64,000 bases of DNA from Symbiodinium microadriaticum (GCA_001939145.1 LSRX01000053.1:491842-555841); one strand, 5' to 3'. Shown: positions 14,518-20,383, counted from the first letter of the stretch. Made by a program: numbers and translations. The notes: generated from the sequence alone by a model not told the origin.

Positions 14518-16200
14518 AATACATATTAAAGTAAATATATATATATATACAGACATATGTATATATCTATATATATATATATACACATATATATATATAT
14601 ATATACATATATATGAGTTCCGACCTATGTATTCAAGACGGGAAGTCTTTAGAAAACAGAACCACGCGGGATCTTTAACAAAACGCCGAATCAAGCTCGT
14701 TACTGAAGCAATGCATGGTCTATGTGGCTTGATTCCGAATCCCTAAGGGACCAAGTAATCCTTATTTATGGTTTTAGGTACTTACTAACCCAAAACGGCC
14801 CCAAAGCGCTTGGATACTGGGCGCTTTGACCCTTAGGAAAATGTTTCATGTGCCAGGACAAGGTGAACACCTCCAGGTTGAAAAACAAATCGAGGCTCCG
14901 GCATTCTCGCCACGGTCGCAGACGTCGCCGTTCACCAGAAACCAATTGGTGGGCGACGGCATGCCAACCTGCTTGTCTGGCTTAGTGATCGGCTCTGGCC
15001 GCTGGGTCTGAGGAGGGTTTGAACGGTTTAGGGTTTAGGGTTTAGGGTTTATAGGGCTTGTAGGGTTTATCGGGTGAATAGCGCTTATAGGGTCTATCTG
15101 GCAGTTATAGGGTTTAGGACCCTATAAACCCTGGAACCCTAAACCCTAAAGCACGTCTGAAAGTCTCTAGTTGTGGACCCCTAGCCGGATTCGGAGTGAC
15201 GGGGGCATGGCGTTCTTGGGCCATGTCCTCGTTCAGTTCCCGGGCTTACCCATAGCCCCCTTATAAGCAGTTCCTTTTTAGGGCTTTTCTTTAGAGTCCT
15301 CTAAGGGAATCCCAAAAAGGAACCACCGAGGTGCCTCAGGCTTCAGCTGTCTCCCTGAGCCCTAAGCCCTATAATTCCTTAAGAAAACCCTAAACCCTGA
15401 AACTCTAAACCCCAAACCCTTAAGAAAAACAACAATAAAAGCCTGAACCTCGAACCCTAAGGTCCGAAATGAAATCCACACCCTTATAAGCCCCAAACCC
15501 AAACCCTAAAGCCAAAACCCTTATGAACCCTAAACCCTAAGCCCGAAAAAAAAAAACTAAAGCCCTAAATCCGAAACCCTCAGGCGACCTTGAAGAAGAT
15601 CCAGAGAAGGTCGTTGAGCTGTCCGTGGAGATCCTGCGGATTCTCTACGAACCTCTGAATTAGGGTTGCAAGGTTCAGGGTTTACGACTTTAGGGTTCAG
15701 GGATTAAGGACTACCTGGACCCTAAATGACCTACCGTCTTAAGAACTTAACATAGGGAAAAACATAATAAGGTAGGTTCTTTAGGGTCTAGGTAGGGTTT
15801 AGGGGGGCTTCGTATAGGGTTTAGGGAAGCTTCGTAAGGTCTATAGGGTCTAGGGTTTAGTGTGGAGCGATTTGGGTGTAGTGTTGTATTTATAGGGCTT
15901 CCCTGCGCCCTAAACCCAGGGCTTCTGGGTGTGGGGTTGAGTGGTTGGCGGGTCGACCGTGTAGGGCCGAATGGGGTTGAGGTGTTGGAAGTTTCATTAT
16001 CGTTTAGGGTTTAGGGTTTAGGTTTATAGGCTCCAGGGTCTATAGCTAGGGATTGTAAACAAAATGGATAAAGCCCTGTGGAAGCTATAACGCCCTCTAA
16101 AACCCTAATCGACACTATGTCGGGTGCTTCAGTGGCTTGGAAAAGTCTGGGGTGAAGCTCGAGGCTTGCCTCTGTGGCACGTGTCGCTTCATAGAGAAGT
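270..16200 (-). CDS. PPP-family Ser/Thr protein phosphatase gene (14 exons recognised; 5' and 3' ends not seen)
   Basis: Metal-dependent serine/threonine protein phosphatase catalytic domain, encoded discontinuously on the minus strand. In sense order the exons carry [65 protein letters not shown] and FSASNYCG, which is the canonical order of PPP metal- and phosphate-binding motifs. Except for the unresolved exon 1-2 join, the proposed joins keep frame. Donors are a mix of GT, GC and GA, and most acceptors are AG|G, as known for dinoflagellate nuclear genes. Introns run from about 0.47 to 3.3 kb and are filled with TTTAGGG-like arrays and short inverted-repeat elements. The FGPDVT/RSH/NYCG block resembles PP5/PPEF/calcineurin-type enzymes, but I cannot fix the subfamily. 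The C-terminus after NYCG must lie left of the window, and the N-terminus is upstream of about 16.2 kb. Family assignment is confident; single splice borders are inferred. Confidence 0.9.
891..991. mobile_element. Family C inverted-repeat element, copy 1
   Basis: About 100 bp palindromic element with ends GGGTAGTTCTCTAAATTAGG and the matching inverse. It has no coding capacity and looks like a non-autonomous MITE. Five copies occur in the window (891, 4291, 18194, 25888, 32379). Confidence 0.75.
1063..1150 (+). repeat. TTTAGGG telomere-like array
   Basis: Degenerate tandem TTTAGGG units interleaved with GGGCTAAGG variants, inside the last phosphatase intron. Confidence 0.85.
1322..1388. mobile_element. 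Family G element remnant
   Basis: Contains the family G core GGGGTATATTATACTA and AATAAGGAGCCCC. It directly abuts a family D element, so one may have inserted into the other's edge. Confidence 0.45.
1390..1489. mobile_element. Family D inverted-repeat element, copy 1
   Basis: About 100 bp with ends like GTTGATGATAGAAATCCTGC and the inverse, and an internal TATGGGAATTATGGTATACT block. This copy is diverged. Six copies occur in the window, one of them in the opposite orientation. Confidence 0.75.
1795..1834 (-). CDS. PPP phosphatase exon 13 (HNGK segment)
   Basis: 40 nt reading [13 protein letters not shown] plus one base, which with exon 14 becomes [12 protein letters not shown]. This is the 'GY-x-x-x-HNGK' segment before the terminal motif. 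Acceptor GGCAG|GTT, donor AATG|GTCCAG. Confidence 0.88.
1840..1995 (+). repeat. TTTAGGG telomere-like array
   Basis: TTTAGGG/TTATAGGG units on the right side of phosphatase exon 13. In sense they form the CCCTAAA end of the preceding intron. Confidence 0.85.
2049..2175 (-). repeat. CCCTAAA telomere-like array
   Basis: Tandem CCCTAAA/CCCTCAA units inside the intron between phosphatase exons 12 and 13. Confidence 0.85.
2408..2600 (-). repeat. CCCTAAA array with duplicated 67-bp block
   Basis: CCCTAAA units directly left of exon 12. A block running from AACCCCAAAAGACCGAAACC to the CCCTAAACCC run is present twice in tandem (about 2441-2510 and 2511-2580), showing recent local duplication. Confidence 0.85.
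2611..2689 (-). CDS. PPP phosphatase exon 12 (FGPDVT and RSH motifs)
   Basis: 79 nt. It begins [20 protein letters not shown] and continues SHQAPK. FGPDVT and the metal-binding His of RSH are diagnostic for PPP phosphatases; the usual RSHE is RSHQ here. Acceptor GGGCAG|G, GA donor AAG|GAATGT. The downstream intron runs straight into TTTAGGG repeats in the sense direction. Confidence 0.93.
2965..3030. repeat. AT/GA microsatellite
   Basis: (TA)n followed by (GA)n. The open frame across it is low-complexity Tyr/Ile and not a gene. Confidence 0.85.
3256..3382 (+). repeat. TTTAGGG telomere-like array
   Basis: TTTAGGG units with one-base insertions (TTTAGGGG), in the intron between exons 11 and 12. 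Confidence 0.85.
4062..4221. repeat. Compound AT / TTTA / GATATA microsatellite
   Basis: Consecutive (AT)n, (TTTA)n and (GATATA)n tracts. Open frames here are simple-repeat artefacts. Confidence 0.9.
4291..4390. mobile_element. Family C inverted-repeat element, copy 2
   Basis: Exactly about 100 bp, with well-preserved ends GGGTAGTTCTC...GAGAACTACCC. Confidence 0.8.
4457..4504 (-). CDS. PPP phosphatase exon 11 (linker between WxDP and FGPDVT)
   Basis: 48 nt reading [15 protein letters not shown]. It corresponds to the 'RG' loop between WSDP and FGPDVT, with about the expected length. Acceptor GTCAG|G, GA donor TTTTC|GAAGGC. It is chosen because it is the only start and end that connects exon 10 to exon 12 in phase; sequence similarity alone is weak. 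Confidence 0.55.
4708..4790 (+). repeat. TTTAGGG telomere-like array
   Basis: TTTAGGG units between exons 10 and 11. Confidence 0.8.
4920..4985 (-). repeat. CCCTAAA telomere-like array
   Basis: Directly left of exon 10; in sense it is the TTTAGGG start of the intron. Confidence 0.8.
4986..5059 (-). CDS. PPP phosphatase exon 10 (WxDP motif)
   Basis: 74 nt beginning [20 protein letters not shown] and continuing ADPQA. IWADPQ equals the LWSDP motif of PPP enzymes. Acceptor GGAG|GTG, donor CAGGC|GTTGAG. The intron starts directly into TTTAGGG-like sequence in the sense direction, and the preceding intron ends in CCCTAAA-like sequence 26 nt before the exon. Confidence 0.88.
5083..5140 (+). repeat. 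TTTAGGG telomere-like array
   Basis: Right of exon 10; in sense it is the CCCTAAA end of the intron, 26 nt before the acceptor. Confidence 0.85.
5657..5780. mobile_element. Family B inverted-repeat element, copy 1
   Basis: 124 bp with ends ACTTGGAGGATCATGGGACT and the inverse, and an AT-rich centre. Full-length reference copy; others lie at 18003, 21219 (half), 37051 and 58351. Confidence 0.85.
5822..5922. mobile_element. Family D inverted-repeat element, copy 2
   Basis: Lies 41 bp from the family B copy. Ends TGTTGATGAT...ATCATCAACCG. Confidence 0.8.
6043..6130 (+). repeat. TTTAGGG telomere-like array
   Basis: TTTAGGG and TTTAGGCC variants in the intron between exons 9 and 10. Confidence 0.8.
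6455..6489 (-). CDS. PPP phosphatase exon 9 (linker after HGG)
   Basis: 35 nt reading [11 protein letters not shown] after two shared bases. It corresponds to the 'L-x-x-L-DR' helix between HGG and WSDP. Acceptor CTTCAG|GC, GC donor CGA|GCCTCT. Phase agrees with exons 8 and 10. It is the least conserved of the joins, and its identity rests mainly on position, phase and splice borders. Confidence 0.6.
6511..6592 (+). repeat. TTTAGGG telomere-like array
   Basis: Right of exon 9; regular TTTAGGG units. Confidence 0.85.
6877..6991. mobile_element. Family J inverted-repeat element, copy 1
   Basis: Ends ACTGGGTTCTTGTTA and the inverse, about 115 bp. The internal right part contains a CCCTAAAC unit. 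The second copy at 29637 has this spot expanded. Confidence 0.7.
7335..7365 (-). CDS. PPP phosphatase exon 8 (HGG motif)
   Basis: 31 nt reading [10 protein letters not shown] plus one base. It supplies the metal-binding His of HGG and completes the run VIDDK-IFVVHGG. Acceptor CTGCAG|ATC; the donor is either GA after CGT-G (phase matches exon 9) or a GC two bases later. A plausible-looking plus-strand frame over the same bases is its antisense shadow. A family A element starts 30 nt upstream of the acceptor. Confidence 0.85.
7395..7488. mobile_element. Family A inverted-repeat element, copy 1
   Basis: 94 bp with ends TACCCATAGGCCCCTAAGTA and the inverse, and the internal block GGATTCTARATATAARCCA. 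This is the most abundant element family (13 copies), with no coding capacity. This copy sits 30 nt from the splice acceptor of phosphatase exon 8. Confidence 0.85.
7555..7625 (-). repeat. CCCTAAA telomere-like array
   Basis: CCCTAAA units in the intron between exons 7 and 8. With the TTTAGGG array at 7745 it brackets a 120 bp non-repeat island that the phosphatase does not need. Confidence 0.8.
7745..7828 (+). repeat. TTTAGGG telomere-like array
   Basis: TTTAGGG units with TTTAGGGG variants. Confidence 0.85.
7913..8233 (+). CDS. Intronic open frame, 106 codons, unrecognised
   Basis: Starts at a true ATG and contains a charged, helix-like stretch ([20 protein letters not shown]). It lies inside phosphatase intron 7 on the opposite strand and ends in Pro-rich sequence that merges with repeats. 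Possibly a pseudo-exon or chance frame. I do not recognise a family. Confidence 0.2.
   Translation: MACRWLQNFTDIATMDLYTPSRSVREKPSMCKASNTSECNNEHLVVDMLERALREEMQKAAKEKTESSRPWKPVHGPKNSPPPLRTPNLIPSKIPPNANGFYATHK
8331..8418. mobile_element. Family D element, copy 3 (internally deleted)
   Basis: The GACCCTAAACTATGG part of the core is missing; both ends are present. Confidence 0.75.
8622..8684 (-). CDS. PPP phosphatase exon 7 (LPLA segment)
   Basis: 63 nt reading [20 protein letters not shown] plus K. This is the F-x-x-LPLA-x-I-D segment that precedes the HGG motif. Acceptor CCGCAG|ATC, GC donor AAG|GCTGCG, phase 0. The island is bracketed by CCCTAAA-like repeats to the left and TTTAGGG to the right on the plus strand. 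Confidence 0.85.
9410..9511. mobile_element. Family D inverted-repeat element, copy 4
   Basis: Best-preserved copy, with the GGACCCTAAACTATGGGAAT core intact. That core itself contains one CCCTAAA unit. Confidence 0.82.
9634..9741. mobile_element. Family D element, copy 5 (opposite orientation)
   Basis: Same core read as its reverse complement, 120 bp from copy 4 in inverted orientation, so the pair could fold into a larger hairpin. Confidence 0.8.
10107..10200. mobile_element. Family A inverted-repeat element, copy 2
   Basis: 94 bp with a full set of ends. Begins about 30 nt downstream (sense) of phosphatase exon 6. Confidence 0.85.
10230..10259 (-). CDS. PPP phosphatase exon 6 (VLRKYG)
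   Basis: 30 nt reading [10 protein letters not shown]. Acceptor TTTTCAG|GTC is strong. The 3' border is less certain: a GC donor after GGC gives an in-frame phase 0 join to exon 7. A family A inverted-repeat element (10107-10200) begins only about 30 nt beyond this border, on the intron side. Confidence 0.7.
10813..10860 (-). CDS. PPP phosphatase exon 5 (post-GNHE loop)
   Basis: 48 nt encoding [16 protein letters not shown], which matches the 'N-x-x-Y-GFYDE' segment following GNHE in PPP proteins. Acceptor CAG|GAT, donor GAA|GTGCTG, phase 0 on both sides. Joined to exons 4 and 6 it reads [27 protein letters not shown]. Confidence 0.88.
11544..11601 (-). CDS. PPP phosphatase exon 4 (RGNHE motif)
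   Basis: 58 nt encoding [19 protein letters not shown] after one shared base. Asn and His of GNHE are metal and proton-donor ligands in PPP enzymes. Acceptor CTAAG|G, and a GA donor CACGAG|GACTCT. The longer open frames on the opposite strand here are antisense shadows. Confidence 0.92.
11694..11800. repeat. AT-rich microsatellite (ATAA/TA/TTTA)
   Basis: Simple AT-rich tract, not coding. Confidence 0.85.
12097..12190. mobile_element. Family A inverted-repeat element, copy 3
   Basis: 94 bp, near-perfect ends, inside the intron between exons 3 and 4. Confidence 0.87.
12285..12385 (+). repeat. TTTAGGG telomere-like array
   Basis: TTTAGGG mixed with TTTTGGG and TTCGGGG variants. Confidence 0.8.
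12505..12640 (+). repeat. 43-bp tandem repeat, about 3 copies
   Basis: Unit centred on TCCTATAAGGATCTATACGG followed by TAGAATGTAGGGTTTC; starts at about 12515, 12558 and 12601. Confidence 0.85.
12650..12756. mobile_element. Family E inverted-repeat element, copy 1
   Basis: Ends like GACCCTTAAATGTAGTACC and the inverse, about 107 bp. Related copies at 23718, 29371 and possibly 61300. Confidence 0.7.
12965..13090 (+). repeat. TTTAGGG telomere-like array
   Basis: Degenerate TTTAGGG units with TTTACGGG and TTTAGAG variants. Confidence 0.8.
13403..13526. mobile_element. Family H inverted-repeat element, copy 1
   Basis: 124 bp with ends CATATGGGGGGTTTCCGAAA and the inverse. A shorter relative lies at 20479 and a half copy near 61089. 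Confidence 0.75.
13840..14130. repeat. Facing telomere-like arrays (TTTAGGG then CCCTAAA)
   Basis: 13840-13905 is TTTAGGG/TTTGGGG on plus; 13975-14130 is CCCTAAA/CCCTACA. The two face each other across about 70 bp. Confidence 0.8.
14487..14615. repeat. (AT)n microsatellite
   Basis: Long TA tract with interspersed ACAT; open frames are artefacts. Confidence 0.9.
14871..14968 (-). CDS. PPP phosphatase exon 3 (GDxxDRG motif)
   Basis: 98 nt beginning [20 protein letters not shown], followed by [12 protein letters not shown]. It carries the bridging-Asp motif GDxVDRG, here with Cys instead of Val before DRG. Acceptor AAGCAG|GTT, donor CTGGAG|GTGTTC. It ends with two bases (AG) that are completed by the first G of exon 4, so the phase matches. 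Confidence 0.9.
15013..15150. repeat. Telomere-like array (mostly TTTAGGG, short CCCTAAA end)
   Basis: Right of phosphatase exon 3: TTTAGGG units, TTATAGGG variants, then CCCTATAAACCC. Confidence 0.8.
15247..15340. mobile_element. Family A element, copy 4 (degraded)
   Basis: The left end TACCCATAG is clear; the right end is eroded. Confidence 0.6.
15589..15633 (-). CDS. PPP phosphatase exon 2 (DLHGQ motif)
   Basis: 45 nt encoding [15 protein letters not shown], the metal-binding D-x-H-G-Q block (the Asp and His bind the first metal). Acceptor CCGCAG|GAT, donor AAG|GTCGCC, phase 0 on both sides. It joins exon 3 in frame to give FFK-VGMPSP, the expected continuation in PPP proteins. Confidence 0.9.
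15712..15794. mobile_element. Family F inverted-repeat element, copy 1
   Basis: 83 bp with ends TACCTGGACCCTAAA and the inverse TTTAGGGTCTAGGTA. Related copies at 24851, 34588 and 36889. The ends themselves contain a telomere-like heptamer. Confidence 0.7.
16104..16200 (-). CDS. PPP phosphatase exon 1 (first recognised), N-terminal helical segment
   Basis: The frame reads [12 protein letters not shown]...[13 protein letters not shown], resembling the helix and 'EAP-V-V' strand that precede the GDxHG motif in PPP enzymes. The acceptor would be CAACTCAG|A after a p pyrimidine-rich tract, and the donor AGG|GTTTTA. Read through to AGG it joins exon 2 in phase 0 as SIR-DLHGQ. The nearly invariant Gly of GDxHG is then missing or replaced by Arg, so a micro-exon may lie between. 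The flanking repeats here do not follow the usual orientation rule. Confidence 0.55.
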
Positions 16201-16729
16201 CTGAGTTGTGAGGTTAGAAATAACAGACCCCAGCAAAACCCCAAACCCCCTAAACCCTAAAGCCTGAAACCCTATTAAGACCTTGAGAACCCCAGCAACC
16301 TTAGATGCTGACATATCATGCTATAATCCCCCTCGCCTCTGATTTCCAGAAACCCGCGTTTCAGAAGATTGGGAGCTGGTCACTTATAGTACCTGGGTAT
16401 ATGTTTGAAGCCCATTCAGGAAGACGGGGGAGTGAGTAGCACCAGGTATCTTGCCTGAACAGGGGATCCCAAAATCAAGGGCTCTAGAATAACATGATTA
16501 ATAAGGAACTGTAATGGGGTAAACTATTCGTCACCAGTCGGATCCCTACATTTTTTTCGGGGTCTGCAAAAGTATACTTCAGAATTTTACTACTTAGGGT
16601 CTGCTTTGCAATAATTTCTTGAACATGTATGGACTAGCGACCATTGGCCTGCTACCCGCAGAGCAGGGTCATACTTGTCATTGAACCTTGCGGTTTAGGG
16701 CTGAGGCCCCAAAAAGCGCAGGTGCAAGG

Positions 16730-16790
16730 GCTGGACGAGAAGACTCTGCGCGTGATCCTCAGGATCAAGCGCAGAGTGGTCTCGTCCAGC
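16730..16790. repeat. Foldback palindrome 1
   Basis: Arms of about 29 bp (GCTGGACGAGAAGACTCTGC and its partner) with three mismatches and a 3-nt loop. Confidence 0.85.
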
Positions 16791-16816
16791 TTCAACCCAT
16801 CGCCCTTGAAGAGAGG

Positions 16817-16935
16817 GGCCTCAGCCTACAGGGGCTCTTTGAGTGCCTTGCCGCCTCAGCGCCGGGGTCAGGAGCTTCAAGGACTCCGGCGCTGAGGCGG
16901 CAATTGCGCTGAAAGAGCCCCTTTAGTCTGAGGCC
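16817..16935. repeat. Foldback palindrome 2
   Basis: Arms of about 54 bp around a short loop near 16875: GGCCTCAG...GGGGCTCTTT...CCGCCTCAGCGCCGG pairs with the inverse on the right with few mismatches. Confidence 0.85.
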
Positions 16936-16948
16936 GCTCCGATACCGC

Positions 16949-17602
16949 TCAACGCTGCCCCTTGGGGTTGCGATTAGAAAAGCCATGATGTCGCTTGTTG
17001 ATTGAGTTCTTGCCGGTGCTGGCCTCCAGCAGCAACCGCTTTACTTGAACGTGGCCGCCAACAAATGCCAGATTCAGGGCCGTGCGACCGTGACTGTTGG
17101 CTAAGTTGCTGTCGGCACCGGCATCCAGCAGCAAACGCGCAACCTCCACATTGCCCTTCGCAGAGGCTGCCATCAGGGCAGTGTCACCGTACAGCAAAGG
17201 TGCAACCTCCACATGGCCCGTCGCAGAAGCTGCCATCAGGGTAGTGTCACCGTAACTGTTGACTATATACGGACCGTCATCCAGCAGCAAACGCGCCACC
17301 CCCACATGGCCGCCCACAGATGCCAGCTTCAGGGCAGTGTCACCGTTACTGTTGGCTAAGTTCCTGTCGGCACCGGCATCCAGCAGCAAACGCGCAACCC
17401 CCACATGGCCGCCCAGAGATGCGGGCATTGGAGCTGCTATTGTGGCCCATGTCCTTGTCGGCACCGGCCTCCAACAGCATGGGTCCGAGAAGAGCCTTCG
17501 CCGATGCAAGGGCCAAGGTTGTGGGTGCGAGGGAAAAACCATATCCCGATGTTGCCCATTGTACGCAGTGCTGGAGAATGTCGGCGGTCTGGCGGGACAC
17601 AT
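16949..17602 (-). pseudogene. Degenerate ankyrin-repeat coding region
   Basis: Ankyrin units of the GHVEVARLLLDAGAD type occur 4-5 times. They are protein-interaction repeats, very common in dinoflagellates. Residues from about 60 on read GGHVGVARLLLDAGADRNLA, then a unit lacking its AGAD turn, then a unit truncated to VAPLLYGDTALM, then a full unit. The first unit (LALASAKALLGP, LLEAGADKD) is in another frame about 17400-17520, so there is a frameshift. Frame loss and truncated units suggest a decayed copy, or exons of a larger gene read imperfectly. It lies upstream of the phosphatase on the same strand; whether it belongs to that gene cannot be told. Confidence 0.7.
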
Positions 17603-17637
17603 ATCATGTGTCCCGCCAGACCGCCGACATGCTCCAG
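17571..17637. repeat. Foldback palindrome 3
   Basis: 32-bp arms with a 3-nt centre; the inner 24 bp (TGTCGGCGGTCTGGCGGGAC plus ACAT) are perfect. Both arms code the same peptide SRQTAD(I/M)LQ, one on each strand, so this is an inverted duplication of ankyrin-gene coding sequence. Confidence 0.92.
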
Positions 17638-18002
17638 CGGCAGCTCCGGTTTCGAGTCACTCGCCCCTGGAACTGCAGTTGGTCTTGCTTCCATATTCCG
17701 TGACCTGCGGCGAGTCCAGGGGGGCAGAATCATCTGAAGGAATGTCGCAAGCGAACAGCCTTTGTCTGAATCGCGTGGGCAAGCTGTGCAAGCGATTCAG
17801 TTGTTGCCGTAACTCCTTCACATCACTCTAATCCTCCACACGCATGCCCGTCACCTCTTCCCCTGACAGCATCCTGATGCGCAGCAGTGGGTGAACATGG
17901 CACAACGTACTGACTTCTGGATAGCTCATTGCTGATGCAGGGAAGTGACATGTGAAACATGCGTACATGTGGAAATGTCAAGCTGTGCTTTCTCAACATA
18001 CA

Positions 18003-18121
18003 ACTTAGAGGATCATGGGACTTAGTAGTCAGGATTATAAATGAGGTAACTATATATTTAATTATAACTCGAATTAAGGTACTTCTAACCTTACTTACTA
18101 AGTCCCATGATCCTCCAAGTA
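18003..18121. mobile_element. Family B inverted-repeat element, copy 2
   Basis: About 119 bp, both ends present (GAGGATCATGGGACTTAGTA). Confidence 0.83.
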
Positions 18122-18193
18122 TAGATTTATCCCAGGTTCCTAATCTCACACCCCTGCAGCCTAAACCCTAAACCCTAATTCTGGCGATTATAT

Positions 18194-18292
18194 GGGCAGT
18201 TCTCTAAATTAGGTTCCCTTTTAGGGTCCTTTTGTAAGCGTGCCGTACTATATTGCGGACCTATAAAGGGACCCTACTTTAGAGAACTGCCC
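18194..18292. mobile_element. Family C inverted-repeat element, copy 3
   Basis: 99 bp; ends GGGCAGTTCTC and GAGAACTGCCC share a compensatory A-to-C change, which keeps them paired. Confidence 0.8.
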
Positions 18293-18299
18293 TTATTCG

Positions 18300-18880
18300 T
18301 CAAGCTGACTGACTTGTGCTGCCTAGCTAGGCCTTTGAAGGTAGTTTCTTGCTGAGTTACCGTGTTTTGGAAGCTTAATTACTGGACCCAAAATGCACAG
18401 AAAAGCTATCCAGAAAGTTCGAACATGCCACATGATGCTACACGTCATGGTCTAAGTAGGCTGTATGTTTCTTGGAATGTGTGGGGTCTTCGTGAGGGCG
18501 TTCCGCAATGCGAACACGCAATGTACTTGGGCGACGATGCACCCCAAACCCTAAACTTTAAACGGCTGTTTACATGGGCCCTGAGCACATGTATGAACTA
18601 ACCGTCAACCCATATCATTGTATCATCAACCCAACAGAGTATTAACCTTCGGAAGCAGTATTGTGTGACTTTACTTATTGTATTGTTAGCATGATTATAG
18701 TATTATGATAATTACTGCTATTCCCAATAACTTCGTAGCCATAACTTCGTAGCCACAATAATGCACAACGCCAAGGATTTTTGGCGGTCCCCAACGATGA
18801 TCAGCTGCGATTCCGCTTCGTTCGGGCGTCTGTGAACACCTGTTCGCCTGGGTCGCGAGTGGGGAGGTAGGTGCTTTCCG
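18300..18880. other. Non-repeat stretch, no gene seen
   Basis: AT-leaning unique sequence with short chance frames only. The minor direct duplication ATAACTTCGTAGCCA at about 18725-18760 is the only structure noticed. Confidence 0.5.
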
Positions 18881-18884
18881 AATG

Positions 18885-19030
18885 AGGGTTGAGGGTTTAG
18901 GGTTGCGTGTTTAGGGTCGAGGGTTTAGGGTTGAGAGTTGAGAGTTTAGGGTTGAGAGTTTAGGGTTGAGGGCTGAGGGTTTAGGGTTGTGGGTTTAGTT
19001 GAGGGTCCAGGGTTGAGGGTCGAGGGTTTA
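18885..19030 (+). repeat. TTTAGGG telomere-like array, TTGAGGG variant
   Basis: Alternating GTTTAGGG and GTTGAGGG units, a distinct subtype. Confidence 0.85.
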
Positions 19031-19035
19031 AGGTT

Positions 19036-19284
19036 GGAGCGCGCTGCTCCTCGCACCCAGCTTGCACAGAGCCGCCACAGGCGCTTGACATACAGCTTTC
19101 TTTTTCGTGCACCCGCTGCGGTGCCTCCCGGTCCCTCGCCTGCCTCTCTTGGGTTTGCCGAGGGTTTTAGCCCCGTGCCAATGCCTGCAAGGCATGCGAG
19201 CTCCAAGAACCCTCCGGATCCTTGTTGTTGCTCAGCTGTTGTTGGTAGCGCTTTTGCAAGCTTCGGAACAAGCTTCATAAGGCC
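19036..19284 (-). other. Coding-like island, unrecognised
   Basis: About 83 codons open on minus (LVPKLAKALPTTAEQQQGSG ... RKRKLYVKRLWRLC) with natural composition. The flanking arrays are TTTAGGG on the left and CCCTAAA on the right, the reverse of the arrangement around the proven exons, so this may be an intron-internal fragment. Confidence 0.3.
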
Positions 19285-20268
19285 AACCCTAAACCCTAAA
19301 CCCCTAAACCCTATCCCCCCAAACCCCAAACCCTAATACAGGGTTGGAAAGCGGTTTGGGGTGGGAGTGCAGGAACTTGCAGGGCTCTCAAGGCCTTTAC
19401 ATGCTTCGTGCTCAGGCTCTTCAGGGTCCAGGGGTTAGGACCCCTAAACCCTAAACCACAAAATTTTAGGGCTTAGGGTTTAGGGGTTAGGACCCCCTAA
19501 ACCCTAAACTTCAGGGTTCGCGGTTTAGAGGGCTTCGGCACGGCTCGGAGTTTTGAGCCGCAGGCTTTCGAGCTCTAAGGGCACCCTAGGTTCTCATGGT
19601 TATTTGCAGTTCGGGGCCCGGCCCAGGGCTCCTCTTGCAGAATGGGCATGGATGCTAAACCCACCATCGTCCGGCACAAGCTACAGCAGCAGCAGCAGAT
19701 CTCCTGGAATGGATACTTTGCTTACAAACCCAAAACCTTAAACCCCTACACCCTGAACCGTAAACCCTAAAACCCTAAACCCTGCTTCGGCTTCTTGCCC
19801 ATCCTCTTCAGGGCTTCGGAGAGGAATCTCAGGGCTTGTGGGACTCAGGTGTTCTGCTTTAGGGTTGCGCTTCTTTTTGGATTTAGGGGTTTAGGGGTTC
19901 AGGGCTTATGGGACTCTTGGAGTTATTATAGGGGTTTAGGATTTCGGCGATTTAGGGTTTAGGGTTGTTGGATTTTGGGGTTTGCGGTTTAGGGCTGTTA
20001 GAATTCTTCTCCTGCCTCTGCCTTCTCACGATGACCAGGGTGATGGTAACGGATATAGCTGCTGTGATACCCCAAACCCTACACTCTAAACCGCGAGCGA
20101 AGCCATGTGTCAAAGCAACGGCACGAGAAGCATATTCTTCCGAAATCTTAGGCGCCAAGCTCTCTGAAACCCTTCTGTTCAGTTTCAGGTTTATAGGTTT
20201 TACAGGGTTTAGGAGTTCTGAAACCTTCGTGAATACCGGGCCGAGCCGACAAACGAAAATAAGATCCG

Positions 20269-20364
20269 ACCCATAGGCCCCTCAGTAATTCCTTTTTGGG
20301 GATTACCTTTTCGGATTCTAAATATAAACCACGAGAAAAGGAACTACTTCGGGGCCTATGAATA
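20269..20364. mobile_element. Family A element, copy 5
   Basis: Both ends present, slightly diverged (GACCCATAGGCCCCTCAGTA). Confidence 0.78.
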
Positions 20365-20383
20365 GATCCCCACTCCCTCTCGC

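Noticed and set aside
14826..15011. Plus-strand frame [16 protein letters not shown]
   Set aside because: Antisense of the GDxxDRG exon.
17002..17831. Plus-strand frames up to 190 codons over the ankyrin region
   Set aside because: Antisense shadows; the minus frame has clear ankyrin consensus.
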